This document shows, piece by piece, positions 6,903 through 15,162 of a stretch of DNA of 15,806 bases. Origin of the DNA: SVTX01 sp045632305 (lineage in GTDB: Bacteria; Bacillota; Clostridia; Oscillospirales; CAG-272). The stretch is taken from contig JAZQWL010000005.1 of the NCBI GenBank assembly GCA_045632305.1, positions 1-15,806 on the forward strand. Reading direction: 5' to 3'. The position numbers and the translations under genes are program-made. Under the pieces are notes generated by a model. It worked only from the letters and a program-made list of their open reading frames with translations, was not told the DNA's origin and made no database searches. Positions within the stretch are counted from its first letter, which is position 1; each line of letters begins with the position of its first letter.

Positions 6903-6931
6903 TTGCAAAAAAAGGATAACTGTGTTATAAT
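6903..6931 (+). promoter_or_regulatory. Promoter for the MBL lipoprotein gene
   Basis: TTGCAA (6903-6908), a 17-base spacer and TATAAT (6926-6931) with an extended TGT before it, 38 bases upstream of the ATG. Confidence 0.85.
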
Positions 6932-6969
6932 ATTATTAACTATAATTAGCAAGAAACGGAGTATGGATC

Positions 6970-9507
6970 ATGAAAAAGTTAATTGCGCTGATTTTGGCGT
7001 TTATGTTATCTTTGACACCATGCCTTATGAGTTGTGACTCTGCCCATGATGTTGACGGAGATGCTACAACAGAGCATTTGTCGGTAGTTACGGAAACTAC
7101 AGATTTGACTTCCGAGAACACCGACGATTCAACCGGCGAGCAAACGGAGCTTCCTACGACCGAAGCGCCTACAACCGAGGAACCTTCAACCGAGGAATCC
7201 ACATCAGAGGAATCCACATCAGAGGAATCAACATCAGAGGAATCCACATCAGAGGAATCCACATCAGAGGAATCTTCAACCGAGGAGATCACAACCGAAG
7301 AACCTTCAACAGAGGAACCTTCGACCGAGGAGACCACAACTGAGGAACCTTCGACCGAGGAGACCACAACAGAGGAACCTTCAACAGAGGAACCTTCAAC
7401 AGAGGAATCCACAACCGAAGAACCTTCAATAGAGGAATCCACAACCGAGGAACCTTCAACAGAGGAATCCACAACAGAGGAACCTTCGACAGAGGAATCC
7501 ACAACTGAAGAACCTTCGACAGAGGAATCTACAACAGAACACATTCACAGCTACGACGCTCAGGTTACCGCGCCCAATTGTTTGGCAGGCGGATATACTA
7601 CATACACATGCTTGGGCTGTGGAGATAAATACGTATCCGACAGAGTTTCTGCGAATGGGCACACCGAAGAAACTATTTCTGGAACTGCGCCAACTTGTAC
7701 AACCACCGGCTTGACTGACGGAGTGAAATGCTCCGTATGTAGCTTAACGATTGTAAAGCAGACCAAGATTTCCGCCACGGGACACAGCTATAGCGCGAAT
7801 CGTGTTGCGCCTACCTGTACGTCTGAGGGATATACGGTATATACTTGTTCGAGTTGTAGCGCAAGCTATACGTCGAACAGAGTTTCCGCTACTGGACATG
7901 CGTGGACGGAAGCGACAGTAACTGCTCCCAAGACGTGTACGTCTTGCGGATTAACTGAAGGTGACAAGCTCGTTGAGCCCGAAACGGAAGCTCCTACCGA
8001 GCAACCTACTGAAAAGCCGACAGAAGCTCCCACGGAAAGACCTACGGAAGCACCCACGGAAAGACCTACAGAAGCTCCCACGGAAGCTCCCACTGAAAGG
8101 CCGACAGAAGCACCTACCGAAAAGGTTACTGAAGCTCCCACAGAAAAGGTTACTGAGCGCGTTACAGAGGAATCTACAACTGCTTCGTCCTCTTCTTCGA
8201 GTGGATACAGCCAGACGCTTTACGTAAACTATATTAACGTAGGGCAGGGCGACAGTATTTTCATTAAGGTTGGAGATTGCGATATTCTGATCGACGCGGG
8301 CAAGCCCGCCAAGGGCGCGACTGTTTCGTCGTATCTTACAAGCAAGGGCGTTGATGATATTGAGCTTATGGTTAACTCCCATCCCGACGATGACCACTAC
8401 GGCGGTTTGGCTACTGTCCTTGCGGACTTCAGAGTTGAAAAGTTCTGGGGCTCTTCATACAGCAAGTCCAACACTTCGCTTAATGCTTTAAAAACTGCAG
8501 TAAGCAACGAGGGATTAACCTGGACAACACCCTCCGTTGGCACTGTATATACTTATGAATATTTGACGCTGACCGTTATTTACAACGGCTCGGGCGCAGC
8601 TAACTCCAACGATTCTTCACTCGTTTTGATGCTTCAGTACGGAAGCTTCAAGTTCCTCTTTACGGGTGATATAAGTACAACTATTGAGAACAAGCTTGTA
8701 AGCTCGGGTAAGGACCTCAGCTGTGACGTATTGAAGGTATCTCACCACGGTAGCGCAGGATCGAGCGCATCCTCTTTCCTTGCTGCAACAGGCGCAAGCT
8801 ACGGTGTAATCTGCGTAGGAAGTAACTCTTACGGACATCCCACAAGCGAGGCTCTTACAAGACTTTCCTCCGCAGGCATTACAGTATACCGTACGGACAC
8901 AAGCGGAAATATTGTATTCTCGACTAACGGTGCGACAATGTCCACACCCGGCGGCACGGTAAGTGGCGGATCGGGCTCCTCATCGAGTGGCTCGGGTAGC
9001 TCCTCGGGCGGTTCGTCAAGCGGCTCCTCAAGCTCGAATTCGGATACGTTTATAGGTAATACCGAAACTAAGGTATTCCATCTTCCCACGTGCTCGAATT
9101 TGCCTGCCGCTTCAAAGCAAAACACGATGTACAACTATTGGTGGATAATCAATATCGCCGGATATACTCCCTGTGGACGTTGCTTGAAGGACTACGATCC
9201 CGGCACAAGCGGCTCCGGTAGCTCGTCGAGTGGCACAAGCTATATTGCAAACACCGAGAGCAAGGTATATCACCTCTCAACGTGCAGTTATTTACCTGCG
9301 GCATCCAAGCAACAGGTGATTTACAGCACCTCGGGTTATACTCCGTGCGGACATTGTATTGGTGGCTCAAGCACCAAGACCTATATTCTCAATACGGAAA
9401 CCGGCGTATATCATCTGTCAACGTGCAGCTATCTTCCCGCATCGTCCAAGCGAGAGACGATTACAAGCACTTCGGGATATAAGCCCTGCGGTCACTGTAT
9501 AGGATAA
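6970..9507 (+). CDS. Secreted lipoprotein with ComEC-like metallo-beta-lactamase domain and Cys-rich modules
   Basis: An 845-residue exported protein. A lipoprotein signal peptide ends in lipobox LMSC (lipidated C22). Residues about 61-190 are an acidic Thr/Ser/Pro/Glu repeat. Residues 191-330 hold three to four imperfect Cys-rich modules (APTC...GYTxYTCxxC...SATGH). Residues 336-399 are a second repeat (TEAPTERP). The catalytic-type domain (about 416-655) is a metallo-beta-lactamase fold like the ComEC/Rec2 C-terminus, with NVGQGDSIFI, SHPDDDHYGG (H471, D475, H476), TGD567, SHHGS (H592) and H623; a metal-dependent nuclease or phosphodiesterase is likely. After a Ser/Gly linker come three zinc-binding-type repeats (about 694-738, 758-796, 805-843), each H-x3-C...PCGxC and Ada-like. 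GGAG precedes the ATG. It has its own promoter and terminator. Confidence 0.9.
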   Translation: MKKLIALILAFMLSLTPCLMSCDSAHDVDGDATTEHLSVVTETTDLTSENTDDSTGEQTELPTTEAPTTEEPSTEESTSEESTSEESTSEESTSEESTSEESSTEEITTEEPSTEEPSTEETTTEEPSTEETTTEEPSTEEPSTEESTTEEPSIEESTTEEPSTEESTTEEPSTEESTTEEPSTEESTTEHIHSYDAQVTAPNCLAGGYTTYTCLGCGDKYVSDRVSANGHTEETISGTAPTCTTTGLTDGVKCSVCSLTIVKQTKISATGHSYSANRVAPTCTSEGYTVYTCSSCSASYTSNRVSATGHAWTEATVTAPKTCTSCGLTEGDKLVEPETEAPTEQPTEKPTEAPTERPTEAPTERPTEAPTEAPTERPTEAPTEKVTEAPTEKVTERVTEESTTASSSSSSGYSQTLYVNYINVGQGDSIFIKVGDCDILIDAGKPAKGATVSSYLTSKGVDDIELMVNSHPDDDHYGGLATVLADFRVEKFWGSSYSKSNTSLNALKTAVSNEGLTWTTPSVGTVYTYEYLTLTVIYNGSGAANSNDSSLVLMLQYGSFKFLFTGDISTTIENKLVSSGKDLSCDVLKVSHHGSAGSSASSFLAATGASYGVICVGSNSYGHPTSEALTRLSSAGITVYRTDTSGNIVFSTNGATMSTPGGTVSGGSGSSSSGSGSSSGGSSSGSSSSNSDTFIGNTETKVFHLPTCSNLPAASKQNTMYNYWWIINIAGYTPCGRCLKDYDPGTSGSGSSSSGTSYIANTESKVYHLSTCSYLPAASKQQVIYSTSGYTPCGHCIGGSSTKTYILNTETGVYHLSTCSYLPASSKRETITSTSGYKPCGHCIG
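7150..7539 (+). repeat. Coding tandem repeat, acidic Thr/Ser/Glu linker
   Basis: About 130 codons of imperfect 15-base and 30-base units encoding EPSTEESTTE and ESTSE variants. Units at about 7190-7275 are nearly identical, which suggests copy-number change by slippage. It encodes a cell-wall-spanning spacer. Confidence 0.85.
7975..8166 (+). repeat. Coding tandem repeat, TEAPTERP linker
   Basis: Imperfect 12-base and 24-base units encoding TEAP/TERP/TEKV, forming a proline-rich spacer between the Cys-rich modules and the metallo-beta-lactamase domain. Confidence 0.85.
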
Positions 9508-9528
9508 GATAATTCAATAAAAAGTTCT

Positions 9529-9566
9529 ATATGCACCCGAGTTTTTTCGGGTGCATATTTTATTTT
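9529..9566 (+). terminator. Terminator of the MBL lipoprotein gene
   Basis: A 12-bp perfect stem (9529-9540 with 9547-9558), 6-base loop and a T-rich tail. Confidence 0.9.
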
Positions 9567-9585
9567 GGGAATTCTTTGAAAAATA

Positions 9586-9614
9586 TTGAAATATCCGAAA
9601 AATAATGGTATAAT
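9586..9614 (+). promoter_or_regulatory. Promoter for the aminopeptidase gene
   Basis: TTGAAA (9586-9591), a 17-base spacer and TATAAT (9609-9614) with an extended TGG before it, 33 bases upstream of the ATG. Confidence 0.85.
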
Positions 9615-9647
9615 AGTATAAATAGTAAATTTTGGAGGAATTCAAAA

Positions 9648-10889
9648 ATGAAAAAGACAGTTTTACGCAGCTACGCCAAGCTTATTGCAAGATGTGGCGG
9701 TAACATAAAAAAGGGCGAGGACGTTATTATCAATGCGGCTCTTGACCAGCCGGAGTTCGTTTGCATGGTCGTAGAAGAATGCTACCGTGCGGGCGCGGCT
9801 AAGGTAATCGTTGAGTGGAGCTATCTTCCCAAAAGCAAGCTTGATATCCGTCACATGAGTCAGAAGCGACTTGGAACGGTTGAGGCATTTGAGGAGGCAA
9901 AGCTTAAGTACCGCCTTGAGAAAAATCCCGTTATGATCCATCTTATTTCCGATGATCCCGACGGACTCAAGGGCGTAAATATGAAAAAATACGGCGCGGC
10001 TATGGCAGAAAAAATGAAGGTTATAAAGCCCTATCGCGACGCTATGGATAACAAAAACAAGTGGTCTATCGCCGCAGTTCCCGGTGAGGGCTGGGCAAAG
10101 AAGGTGTTCCCGAATCTTCGCAAGTGCCAGGCGGTTGAAAAGCTTTGGGAGGCGATCCTTTACACGTCCCGCGTAATTGACCGTGACGGCAATCTCCTTG
10201 ATCCTATCGCAGAATGGGACAAGCACAATAACAGCTTCCTTGAAAAGGGTAAGATTCTCAATGATAAGAAGATAAAGACGCTTCATTACACGTCGAGCAA
10301 CGGCACTGATCTTAAGGTCGGTCTTATTGACGGCAGTCAGTTCGTGGGTGGCGGCGAGCATACTCTCGGCGGTGAATATTTTAATCCCAATATTCCGACC
10401 GAGGAGCTTTTCACAACGCCTCGTGCGGGTGAATGCGAGGGTATTGTTTACTCCGCAATGCCTCTTTCATGGAGAGGACAGATCATTGATAATTTCAGTG
10501 TAAGATTTGAGGGCGGACGTGCCGTTGAGGTGCATGCCGAGCAGAATGAGGACCTTCTTCGTCAGATGATATCCATCGACGAGGGCGCGGCACGCCTCGG
10601 TGAATGCGCGCTTGTGCCTTTCACGTCTCCTATCCGTCAGAGCGGTATTATGTTCTACAATACACTCTTTGATGAAAATGCATCCTGCCATTTGGCTCTC
10701 GGTCGCGGTTATTCCAACTGCGTAAAGGATTACGACAAGTATACACCTGCAGAGCTTGCCGAAATGGGTGTTAACGATTCCTCGATCCACGTTGACTTTA
10801 TGATCGGCTCTGACGATCTTAAGGTTGTCGGTATTTGTGAGGATGGAAGCGAATTTGAAATTTTCAGAGACGGCAACTGGGCGTTCTGA
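9648..10889 (+). CDS. M29-family metallo-aminopeptidase
   Basis: A 413-residue cytosolic enzyme that removes N-terminal amino acids from peptides using a two-metal centre. The C-terminal catalytic half shows the M29 (AmpS/PepS/thermophilic aminopeptidase) pattern: NIPTEELFTTP with a ligand Glu at 252-253, E319 in GECALVP, FYNTLFDENASCHLALG with H348, and IHVDFMIGSDDL with H381 and D383. The N-terminal half (residues 1-180, starting LRSYAKLIARCGGNIKKGEDVII) is the usual substrate-access domain. Full length fits the family. GGAGG (9634-9638) precedes the ATG. The next gene begins 37 bases after the stop with a strong ribosome site and no promoter, so the two are probably co-transcribed. Confidence 0.94.
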   Translation: MKKTVLRSYAKLIARCGGNIKKGEDVIINAALDQPEFVCMVVEECYRAGAAKVIVEWSYLPKSKLDIRHMSQKRLGTVEAFEEAKLKYRLEKNPVMIHLISDDPDGLKGVNMKKYGAAMAEKMKVIKPYRDAMDNKNKWSIAAVPGEGWAKKVFPNLRKCQAVEKLWEAILYTSRVIDRDGNLLDPIAEWDKHNNSFLEKGKILNDKKIKTLHYTSSNGTDLKVGLIDGSQFVGGGEHTLGGEYFNPNIPTEELFTTPRAGECEGIVYSAMPLSWRGQIIDNFSVRFEGGRAVEVHAEQNEDLLRQMISIDEGAARLGECALVPFTSPIRQSGIMFYNTLFDENASCHLALGRGYSNCVKDYDKYTPAELAEMGVNDSSIHVDFMIGSDDLKVVGICEDGSEFEIFRDGNWAF

Positions 10890-10926
10890 TTTGATTATAT
10901 GAAATTTCCGGAGAGGAGGGAAATAT

Positions 10927-12447
10927 ATGTCGAGAAAACCAAAGCCGAAAAATGAGCTTTCTGCGGGACAGAGAGCGGCACTTTATGCCGCCGAGCAGGA
11001 AAATCGCAGACGCGGGATGTCCGCTGACGTGGCGGATGAGATGCCGAGGGAGGACGCGGCGGACAACGTTGACGAGCCGAAAAAGCCCGTAGCAAAAAAA
11101 GAAAAGCCGAAGCCCCAGCATGCGGTGATAAACGTTGATTTTTCGATTCCCGAGGGTGAGATAAAGCCCCTTTGCGGTATGTGCAACGGCCCTGTTTCCT
11201 TCGGATCGGATATTTCCTCCGTCTTTCGTGAAATGCGCGTGCCTTACGTGCGAAACAATAATACTGATACGGCGGTTTCGCGATACGCGTTTGACGTCTC
11301 GCGTATTTTCCCCGATAAAAATGCCGACGAAAACAACCCCGAAAGCTATTGCTTTGACGTGACCGACAGGTATATCACCGCGGTGGCAAATTGCGGAGCG
11401 AGGGTTATTTACCGACTTGGCGAGAGCGACGGTCAGCCCTCGTGGGCTAAGGATGATCCGCAGAAGTGGGTCAGCGTCTGCCTTCATATCGTAAAGCATT
11501 ATAACGATTATTGGTGCGACGGATTCGCTTTCGGAATAAGCGAATTTGAAATTTCTCCCGTGGGTAATTTCAAATTCGATAAAAAGGACGCCGAGGTGTT
11601 TGAGCTTTACGGAAGTATGGCGAAGGCGCTCAAGCTTTTTGATGAAACTTACAAGGTTGGCGGCATGAGCTTTAGCGGTTACTCCGCCTCTGCTAGAGAG
11701 TTTATAAAGTATTGCGCCGCAAAAAAAATCCCTCTTGATTTTGTTTCCTTCACAAGCTTTACGGACACGCCCGAGAGCGTTTTTGCGGACGTGGAAAAAT
11801 ACACGGAGCTTTTATATAACCTCGGGTTTGCGAATGCTAAGATTATGCTTTCCGAGTGGAATTATATAAAGAAAATTTCTGAGTTTGCGGATTCCTCGCT
11901 TTATATTGAAAACGTTGGTGGCGCGTATGCCAAGGAATGTCGAGAGATATTCGGGGCGCAAAGCTCCATTGTGGGAGCGGCATTTTGCTCGTCGCTTCTC
12001 GTTGGTCTTAACCGCTATCCGTCGCTTGAATACGCGGTGTATTACGACGCTCAGCCGTCGGTTTCAAAACATTGCGGAATATGCGACAGATACGGAAATG
12101 CGCAAAAGCCGTACTATGCCTTCAAGGCGTACTCGGATATACAGCGGTTCGGTCGTGGCGTGGCTTGTCGGGTCGAAGAAAGCCCCGAGATGCAGAAGAG
12201 CGGCGTTTACGCGATAGCGTCAGCTTCCGATGAGGGCTGCATGATAATGATATCGAGCTTTGACGGGACGCAGATGGTAGATCTTCGTCTTGATATGATT
12301 CCCGATAATGTATACAATGCCGAAATTTATATGAGTGACGGCGTGAAGGATCTTGAATTCTGCGACAGTATCGCGCTTGGCGGACTCAAAAAAAGATTGC
12401 TTCTCAGCATGAGTGCATACGGCTTTGCGGTAATAAAAGTATTCTGA
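10927..12447 (+). CDS. Divergent GH39-like glycoside hydrolase, cytoplasmic
   Basis: A 506-residue protein. Residues 1-70 are Lys/Pro/Glu-rich and probably disordered, with no signal peptide. Residues about 75-405 resemble the TIM barrel of GH39 (beta-xylosidase/iduronidase type): an opening strand with a VRNNNTD segment, AFGISEFEIS with E206 where the acid/base Glu normally sits in an NE motif (here SE), and IMLSEWNYI with E310 matching the nucleophile (usual TEWN). The usual HxY after strand 6 reads VSFTSFTD, so a conserved His is missing. Residues about 410-506 form the beta domain typical of this clan. It could be active with altered specificity or inactive. GAGGAGGG precedes the ATG at 10927. 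Likely second gene after the aminopeptidase. Confidence 0.75.
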   Translation: MSRKPKPKNELSAGQRAALYAAEQENRRRGMSADVADEMPREDAADNVDEPKKPVAKKEKPKPQHAVINVDFSIPEGEIKPLCGMCNGPVSFGSDISSVFREMRVPYVRNNNTDTAVSRYAFDVSRIFPDKNADENNPESYCFDVTDRYITAVANCGARVIYRLGESDGQPSWAKDDPQKWVSVCLHIVKHYNDYWCDGFAFGISEFEISPVGNFKFDKKDAEVFELYGSMAKALKLFDETYKVGGMSFSGYSASAREFIKYCAAKKIPLDFVSFTSFTDTPESVFADVEKYTELLYNLGFANAKIMLSEWNYIKKISEFADSSLYIENVGGAYAKECREIFGAQSSIVGAAFCSSLLVGLNRYPSLEYAVYYDAQPSVSKHCGICDRYGNAQKPYYAFKAYSDIQRFGRGVACRVEESPEMQKSGVYAIASASDEGCMIMISSFDGTQMVDLRLDMIPDNVYNAEIYMSDGVKDLEFCDSIALGGLKKRLLLSMSAYGFAVIKVF

Positions 12448-12450
12448 TAA

Positions 12451-12480
12451 AACGGGCGGGGAATAATTCCGCCCGTTCTT
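12451..12480 (+). terminator. Terminator after the GH39-like gene
   Basis: A 9-bp GC-rich stem (12451-12459 with 12469-12477), extended by G-T pairs, with a short T-containing tail. Confidence 0.8.
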
Positions 12481-12555
12481 TGTTGAACTTTTCAACATTA
12501 TTGAAAAAACTTGCGGTTTTTGTTGAATAATATGCGGAAAAATTAACGTAAACCC

Positions 12556-12584
12556 TTGACACGTGAGGATTTGTTTGCTATAAT
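12556..12584 (+). promoter_or_regulatory. Promoter of the ilv operon
   Basis: Consensus TTGACA (12556-12561), a 17-base spacer and TATAAT (12579-12584) with an extended TGC. This is the strongest promoter in the window. Transcription should begin near 12591, just before the T-box leader. Confidence 0.92.
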
Positions 12585-12599
12585 TGTTGTATATTTTAA

Positions 12600-12864
12600 A
12601 TGCGAGGATGGGAAGAGTAGAGCAATTACGTGCCCCACAGAGAGGTGCTGTTTGGTGAGAAGCATCGGCCATATTGTTTGAAGATCGTCCCGGAGCTGCA
12701 ATGCTGAAGGCGTTTCGTTGTGTAGGTGTTGACGTAAGCCCACGTTACAGGGCGGCCTCGATCGCGGTCGGGGACTGAGTGGCTTCTTTTAGAAGCAATA
12801 AGAGTGGTACCGCAGACGCATTTTCGCATTTGTCTCTTTTTTGAGGAGATAAGTGCGTTTTTTT
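12600..12864 (+). promoter_or_regulatory. T-box riboswitch, isoleucine specifier, controlling ilvBNC
   Basis: The leader RNA reads the charging state of a tRNA. The T-box sequence GAGTGGTACCGC (12802-12813) would pair with the free CCA end of uncharged tRNA. Stem I is visible: base GGGA (12610-12613) pairs with TCCC (12688-12691); the specifier loop has AGTA (12616-12619) opposite GAAGATCG; the upper stem is AGCAAT (12621-12626) with ATTGTT (12673-12678). The triplet ATC (12684-12686), followed by a purine, sits at the specifier position and codes isoleucine, matching tRNA-Ile(GAU) and the genes downstream. Stem III is GCTTCT/AGAAGC (12782-12796). The terminator is 12825-12836 with 12846-12857 plus seven Ts. 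Uncharged tRNA-Ile should favour the antiterminator and read-through. The class is certain; the specifier is inferred from pairing. Confidence 0.93.
12825..12864 (+). terminator. Regulated terminator of the T-box leader
   Basis: A 12-bp stem with two G-U pairs (12825-12836 with 12846-12857), then T-tract 12858-12864. It competes with the antiterminator formed around the T-box sequence. Confidence 0.88.
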
Positions 12865-12903
12865 GTTTTGCGCTTACCTTAAGTTTTAAATTTGGAGGTT
12901 TTT

Positions 12904-14574
12904 ATGATTCTCAACGGTTCTGAAATTGTTGCAAACGTATTGCTTGAAGAAGGCGTTGATTCCGTGTTCGGTTATCCGGGCGGCGGTGTTCTTAATATTT
13001 ATGACGCGCTTTATAAATACAGTGACAAGATAACTCATTATATAACTGCTCACGAGCAGGGCGCGGCTCACGCTGCCGACGGCTATGCGAGAGCGACGGG
13101 AAAGACGGGCGTTTGTATCGCTACGAGCGGCCCCGGTGCGACTAACTTGGTTACCGGTATTGCAACGGCTTATATGGACAGTGTTCCTATGGTTGCGATT
13201 ACAGGTAACGTTCCTACAACACTTATCGGTAAGGACAGCTTCCAGGAGGTTTATATTGCGGGCGTTACGATGCCTATTACAAAGCACAACTTCGTAGTTC
13301 GCGACGTAAAGGAACTTGCAGATACACTTCGTCGTGCATTTGAAATTGCACATACAGGAAGATTTGGCCCTGTATTGGTTGATATTACAAAGGACGTTAC
13401 CGCAGCTATGTGCGAATACGAGCCCAGAGTTCGTCCCGAGCCTCAAAAGGTTGAATATGATTACAGCAATATCGAAGAGGTTGCAGCTGCAATCAATGAG
13501 GCAAAGAAGCCGTTCGTTTATTGCGGTGGCGGTATTCGTCTCTCGGGAGCCGAAGAAACTGTAAGAGAGCTTTTGACACGTGCGGATATGCCCGCGTCTT
13601 ATACTCTTATGGCGGCAGGCGTGCTTGGATTTGGCGACAGAAACAATCTCGGCATGCTCGGTATGCACGGAGCGTTCTCCGCAAACAAGGCGGCGGACGA
13701 AGCGGATCTTATTATCGCGCTCGGAACGAGATTCTCCGACAGAGTTGCGCTTAATACAAACGAATTCGGTAAGCGCGCGAAGATAATTCATATAGATATT
13801 GACAACTCCGAGATCAACAAGAACGTTCATTGCGACATGTCGGTTATCGGTGATATAAATGATTTCGTTACAAAGCTTCTTCCTCTTATAAGGGAGCAGA
13901 AGAGAGACGAGTGGCATGCAGATATTGCAAAGTGGCAGAAGCAGGACTTTGTTCCTACCGATTCTCCCTCGGATTCTAAGGAGCTTAAGCCCCATCAGGT
14001 TATCCGCGCGGCATGTGAGCTTGCGGGCGAGGATGCTATGTACATTACTGACGTAGGTCAGCATCAGATGTGGGCGGCTCAGTACGTGTCGCACGTAAAG
14101 AAGGGTAGCTTCTTGACAAGCGGCGGTCTTGGTACTATGGGTTACGGTTACGGAGCGGCTATTGGTGCTGCGGTTGCTACTGAGGGCAAGCGTCCTATCA
14201 TTCACTTTACCGGTGACGGTAGCTTCCACATGAATATGAACGAGGCATGCACGGCTGTAAGCTATGATCTTCCCGTAATTACGGTTATTATGAACAATCA
14301 GGTGCTTGGTATGGTTCGTCAGTGGCAGGGTGTATTCTACGGTAGAAGATTTTCTGCGAGTGAGCCCGAAAGAAAGACTAATTATAAGATCGTTGCAGAG
14401 GGCTTTGGAGCTAAGGGCTACATTTGCGAAACCCTTGATGAGTTTGTTGCGGCATTCCGTGACGCGCAGGCATCGGGTAGACCCGCTTGGATCGATTGCA
14501 GAATCGACCGCGAGGAAAAGGTTCTTCCCATGATCCCCGCAGGCAAGACAGTAAACGATACTATTTTCAACTGA
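12904..14574 (+). CDS. ilvB: Acetolactate synthase, large catalytic subunit
   Basis: This subunit condenses pyruvate with pyruvate or 2-oxobutyrate, the first shared step of valine/leucine and isoleucine synthesis, using thiamine diphosphate, FAD and Mg. It has 556 residues, normal for the family. FGYPGGG...YDAL opens the first domain; E51 in HEQGAAHAADGYAR is the cofactor-activating Glu; SGPGATN follows; the thiamine-diphosphate/Mg motif starts GDGS at 437-440 and ends in MNN. I chose the ATG at 12904 because GGAGG (12894-12898) sits six bases upstream; an in-frame TTG at 12892 would overlap that site. It is first in the operon, under T-box control, and 16 bases ahead of its regulatory subunit. 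Confidence 0.96.
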   Translation: MILNGSEIVANVLLEEGVDSVFGYPGGGVLNIYDALYKYSDKITHYITAHEQGAAHAADGYARATGKTGVCIATSGPGATNLVTGIATAYMDSVPMVAITGNVPTTLIGKDSFQEVYIAGVTMPITKHNFVVRDVKELADTLRRAFEIAHTGRFGPVLVDITKDVTAAMCEYEPRVRPEPQKVEYDYSNIEEVAAAINEAKKPFVYCGGGIRLSGAEETVRELLTRADMPASYTLMAAGVLGFGDRNNLGMLGMHGAFSANKAADEADLIIALGTRFSDRVALNTNEFGKRAKIIHIDIDNSEINKNVHCDMSVIGDINDFVTKLLPLIREQKRDEWHADIAKWQKQDFVPTDSPSDSKELKPHQVIRAACELAGEDAMYITDVGQHQMWAAQYVSHVKKGSFLTSGGLGTMGYGYGAAIGAAVATEGKRPIIHFTGDGSFHMNMNEACTAVSYDLPVITVIMNNQVLGMVRQWQGVFYGRRFSASEPERKTNYKIVAEGFGAKGYICETLDEFVAAFRDAQASGRPAWIDCRIDREEKVLPMIPAGKTVNDTIFN

Positions 14575-14590
14575 CAAGGAGGCATTGAAT

Positions 14591-15085
14591 ATGAAAAAAA
14601 GATATCTCGTGCTTTTCGTTGAAAACAACGTCGGAGTACTTACAAGAATAACCTCGCTTTTCGTACAGAGGGGCTTTAATATTGATACGGTTACGGTTTC
14701 GTCAACTGATAAAGAGGGAATTTCCAGAATTACAGTTTCCTTCTACGATGACGAAAAGACGTTCAATCAGCTTATAAGCCAGACGGAAAAGCTTATTGAA
14801 GTAAAGAAGGTTTTGTCCTTCGATAACGAAAATTCGGTTTGCCGCGAGCTTCTTATCGTGAAGATCGCAACCAATTCCGATGACCTTGACGCCGCGATCC
14901 GAACTGCGGCGGACAATCATTTCAGAATCGTTGATTCCTATAACGGTTGCATGATTCTTGAAACGACGGGCTCGCCCGAAAAGATCGATCGCAAGCTCAA
15001 GCTTCTTGAGCCATTCAAGATCGTTGAAATGTGCCGCACAGGTGTTACGGCACTTGAAAAGGGAATTGTTGATTACAAGTTCTAA
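14591..15085 (+). CDS. ilvN: Acetolactate synthase, small regulatory subunit
   Basis: A 164-residue partner of IlvB that raises its activity and gives feedback inhibition, usually by valine. An ACT domain occupies about residues 3-75 (LVLFVENNVGVLTRITSLF, with GFNIDTVTVSST). The C-terminal ACT-like half (about 80-160) ends EMCRTGVTALEKG, typical of IlvN/IlvH. AAGGAGG (14576-14582) sits eight bases before the ATG at 14591; an in-frame TTG at 14585 is less likely. Translational coupling with ilvB is probable given the 16-base gap. It could equally be named ilvH, because naming of the small subunit varies. Confidence 0.94.
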   Translation: MKKRYLVLFVENNVGVLTRITSLFVQRGFNIDTVTVSSTDKEGISRITVSFYDDEKTFNQLISQTEKLIEVKKVLSFDNENSVCRELLIVKIATNSDDLDAAIRTAADNHFRIVDSYNGCMILETTGSPEKIDRKLKLLEPFKIVEMCRTGVTALEKGIVDYKF

Positions 15086-15162
15086 TTCCCATACAAAAAT
15101 GTATTACGACGGATGCCGTAACAAATAAATTACTTTTCTAAATGTCGCAGGAGGACATAAAA

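Noticed and set aside
7150..7539. CRISPR-like regular repeats
   Set aside because: Units are short, contiguous, coding and without unique spacers.
6936..7544. 202-codon minus-strand frame made of SSVEGSSVVD repeats
   Set aside because: It is a mirror of the Thr/Glu repeat in the lipoprotein gene; the repeat length, a multiple of three, keeps several frames open.
12892..12894. TTG start for ilvB
   Set aside because: It would overlap the GGAGG site that serves the ATG at 12904.
12886..14628. 580-codon open frame on the minus strand opposite ilvB
   Set aside because: It is antisense to a certain ilvB gene, its protein resembles nothing recognisable and has low-complexity codon-shadow composition, and no ribosome site precedes it.
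15086..15162. Regulatory element between ilvN and ilvC
   Set aside because: Only a weak 5-bp stem near 15103-15120 is seen, with no T-run and no clear promoter.
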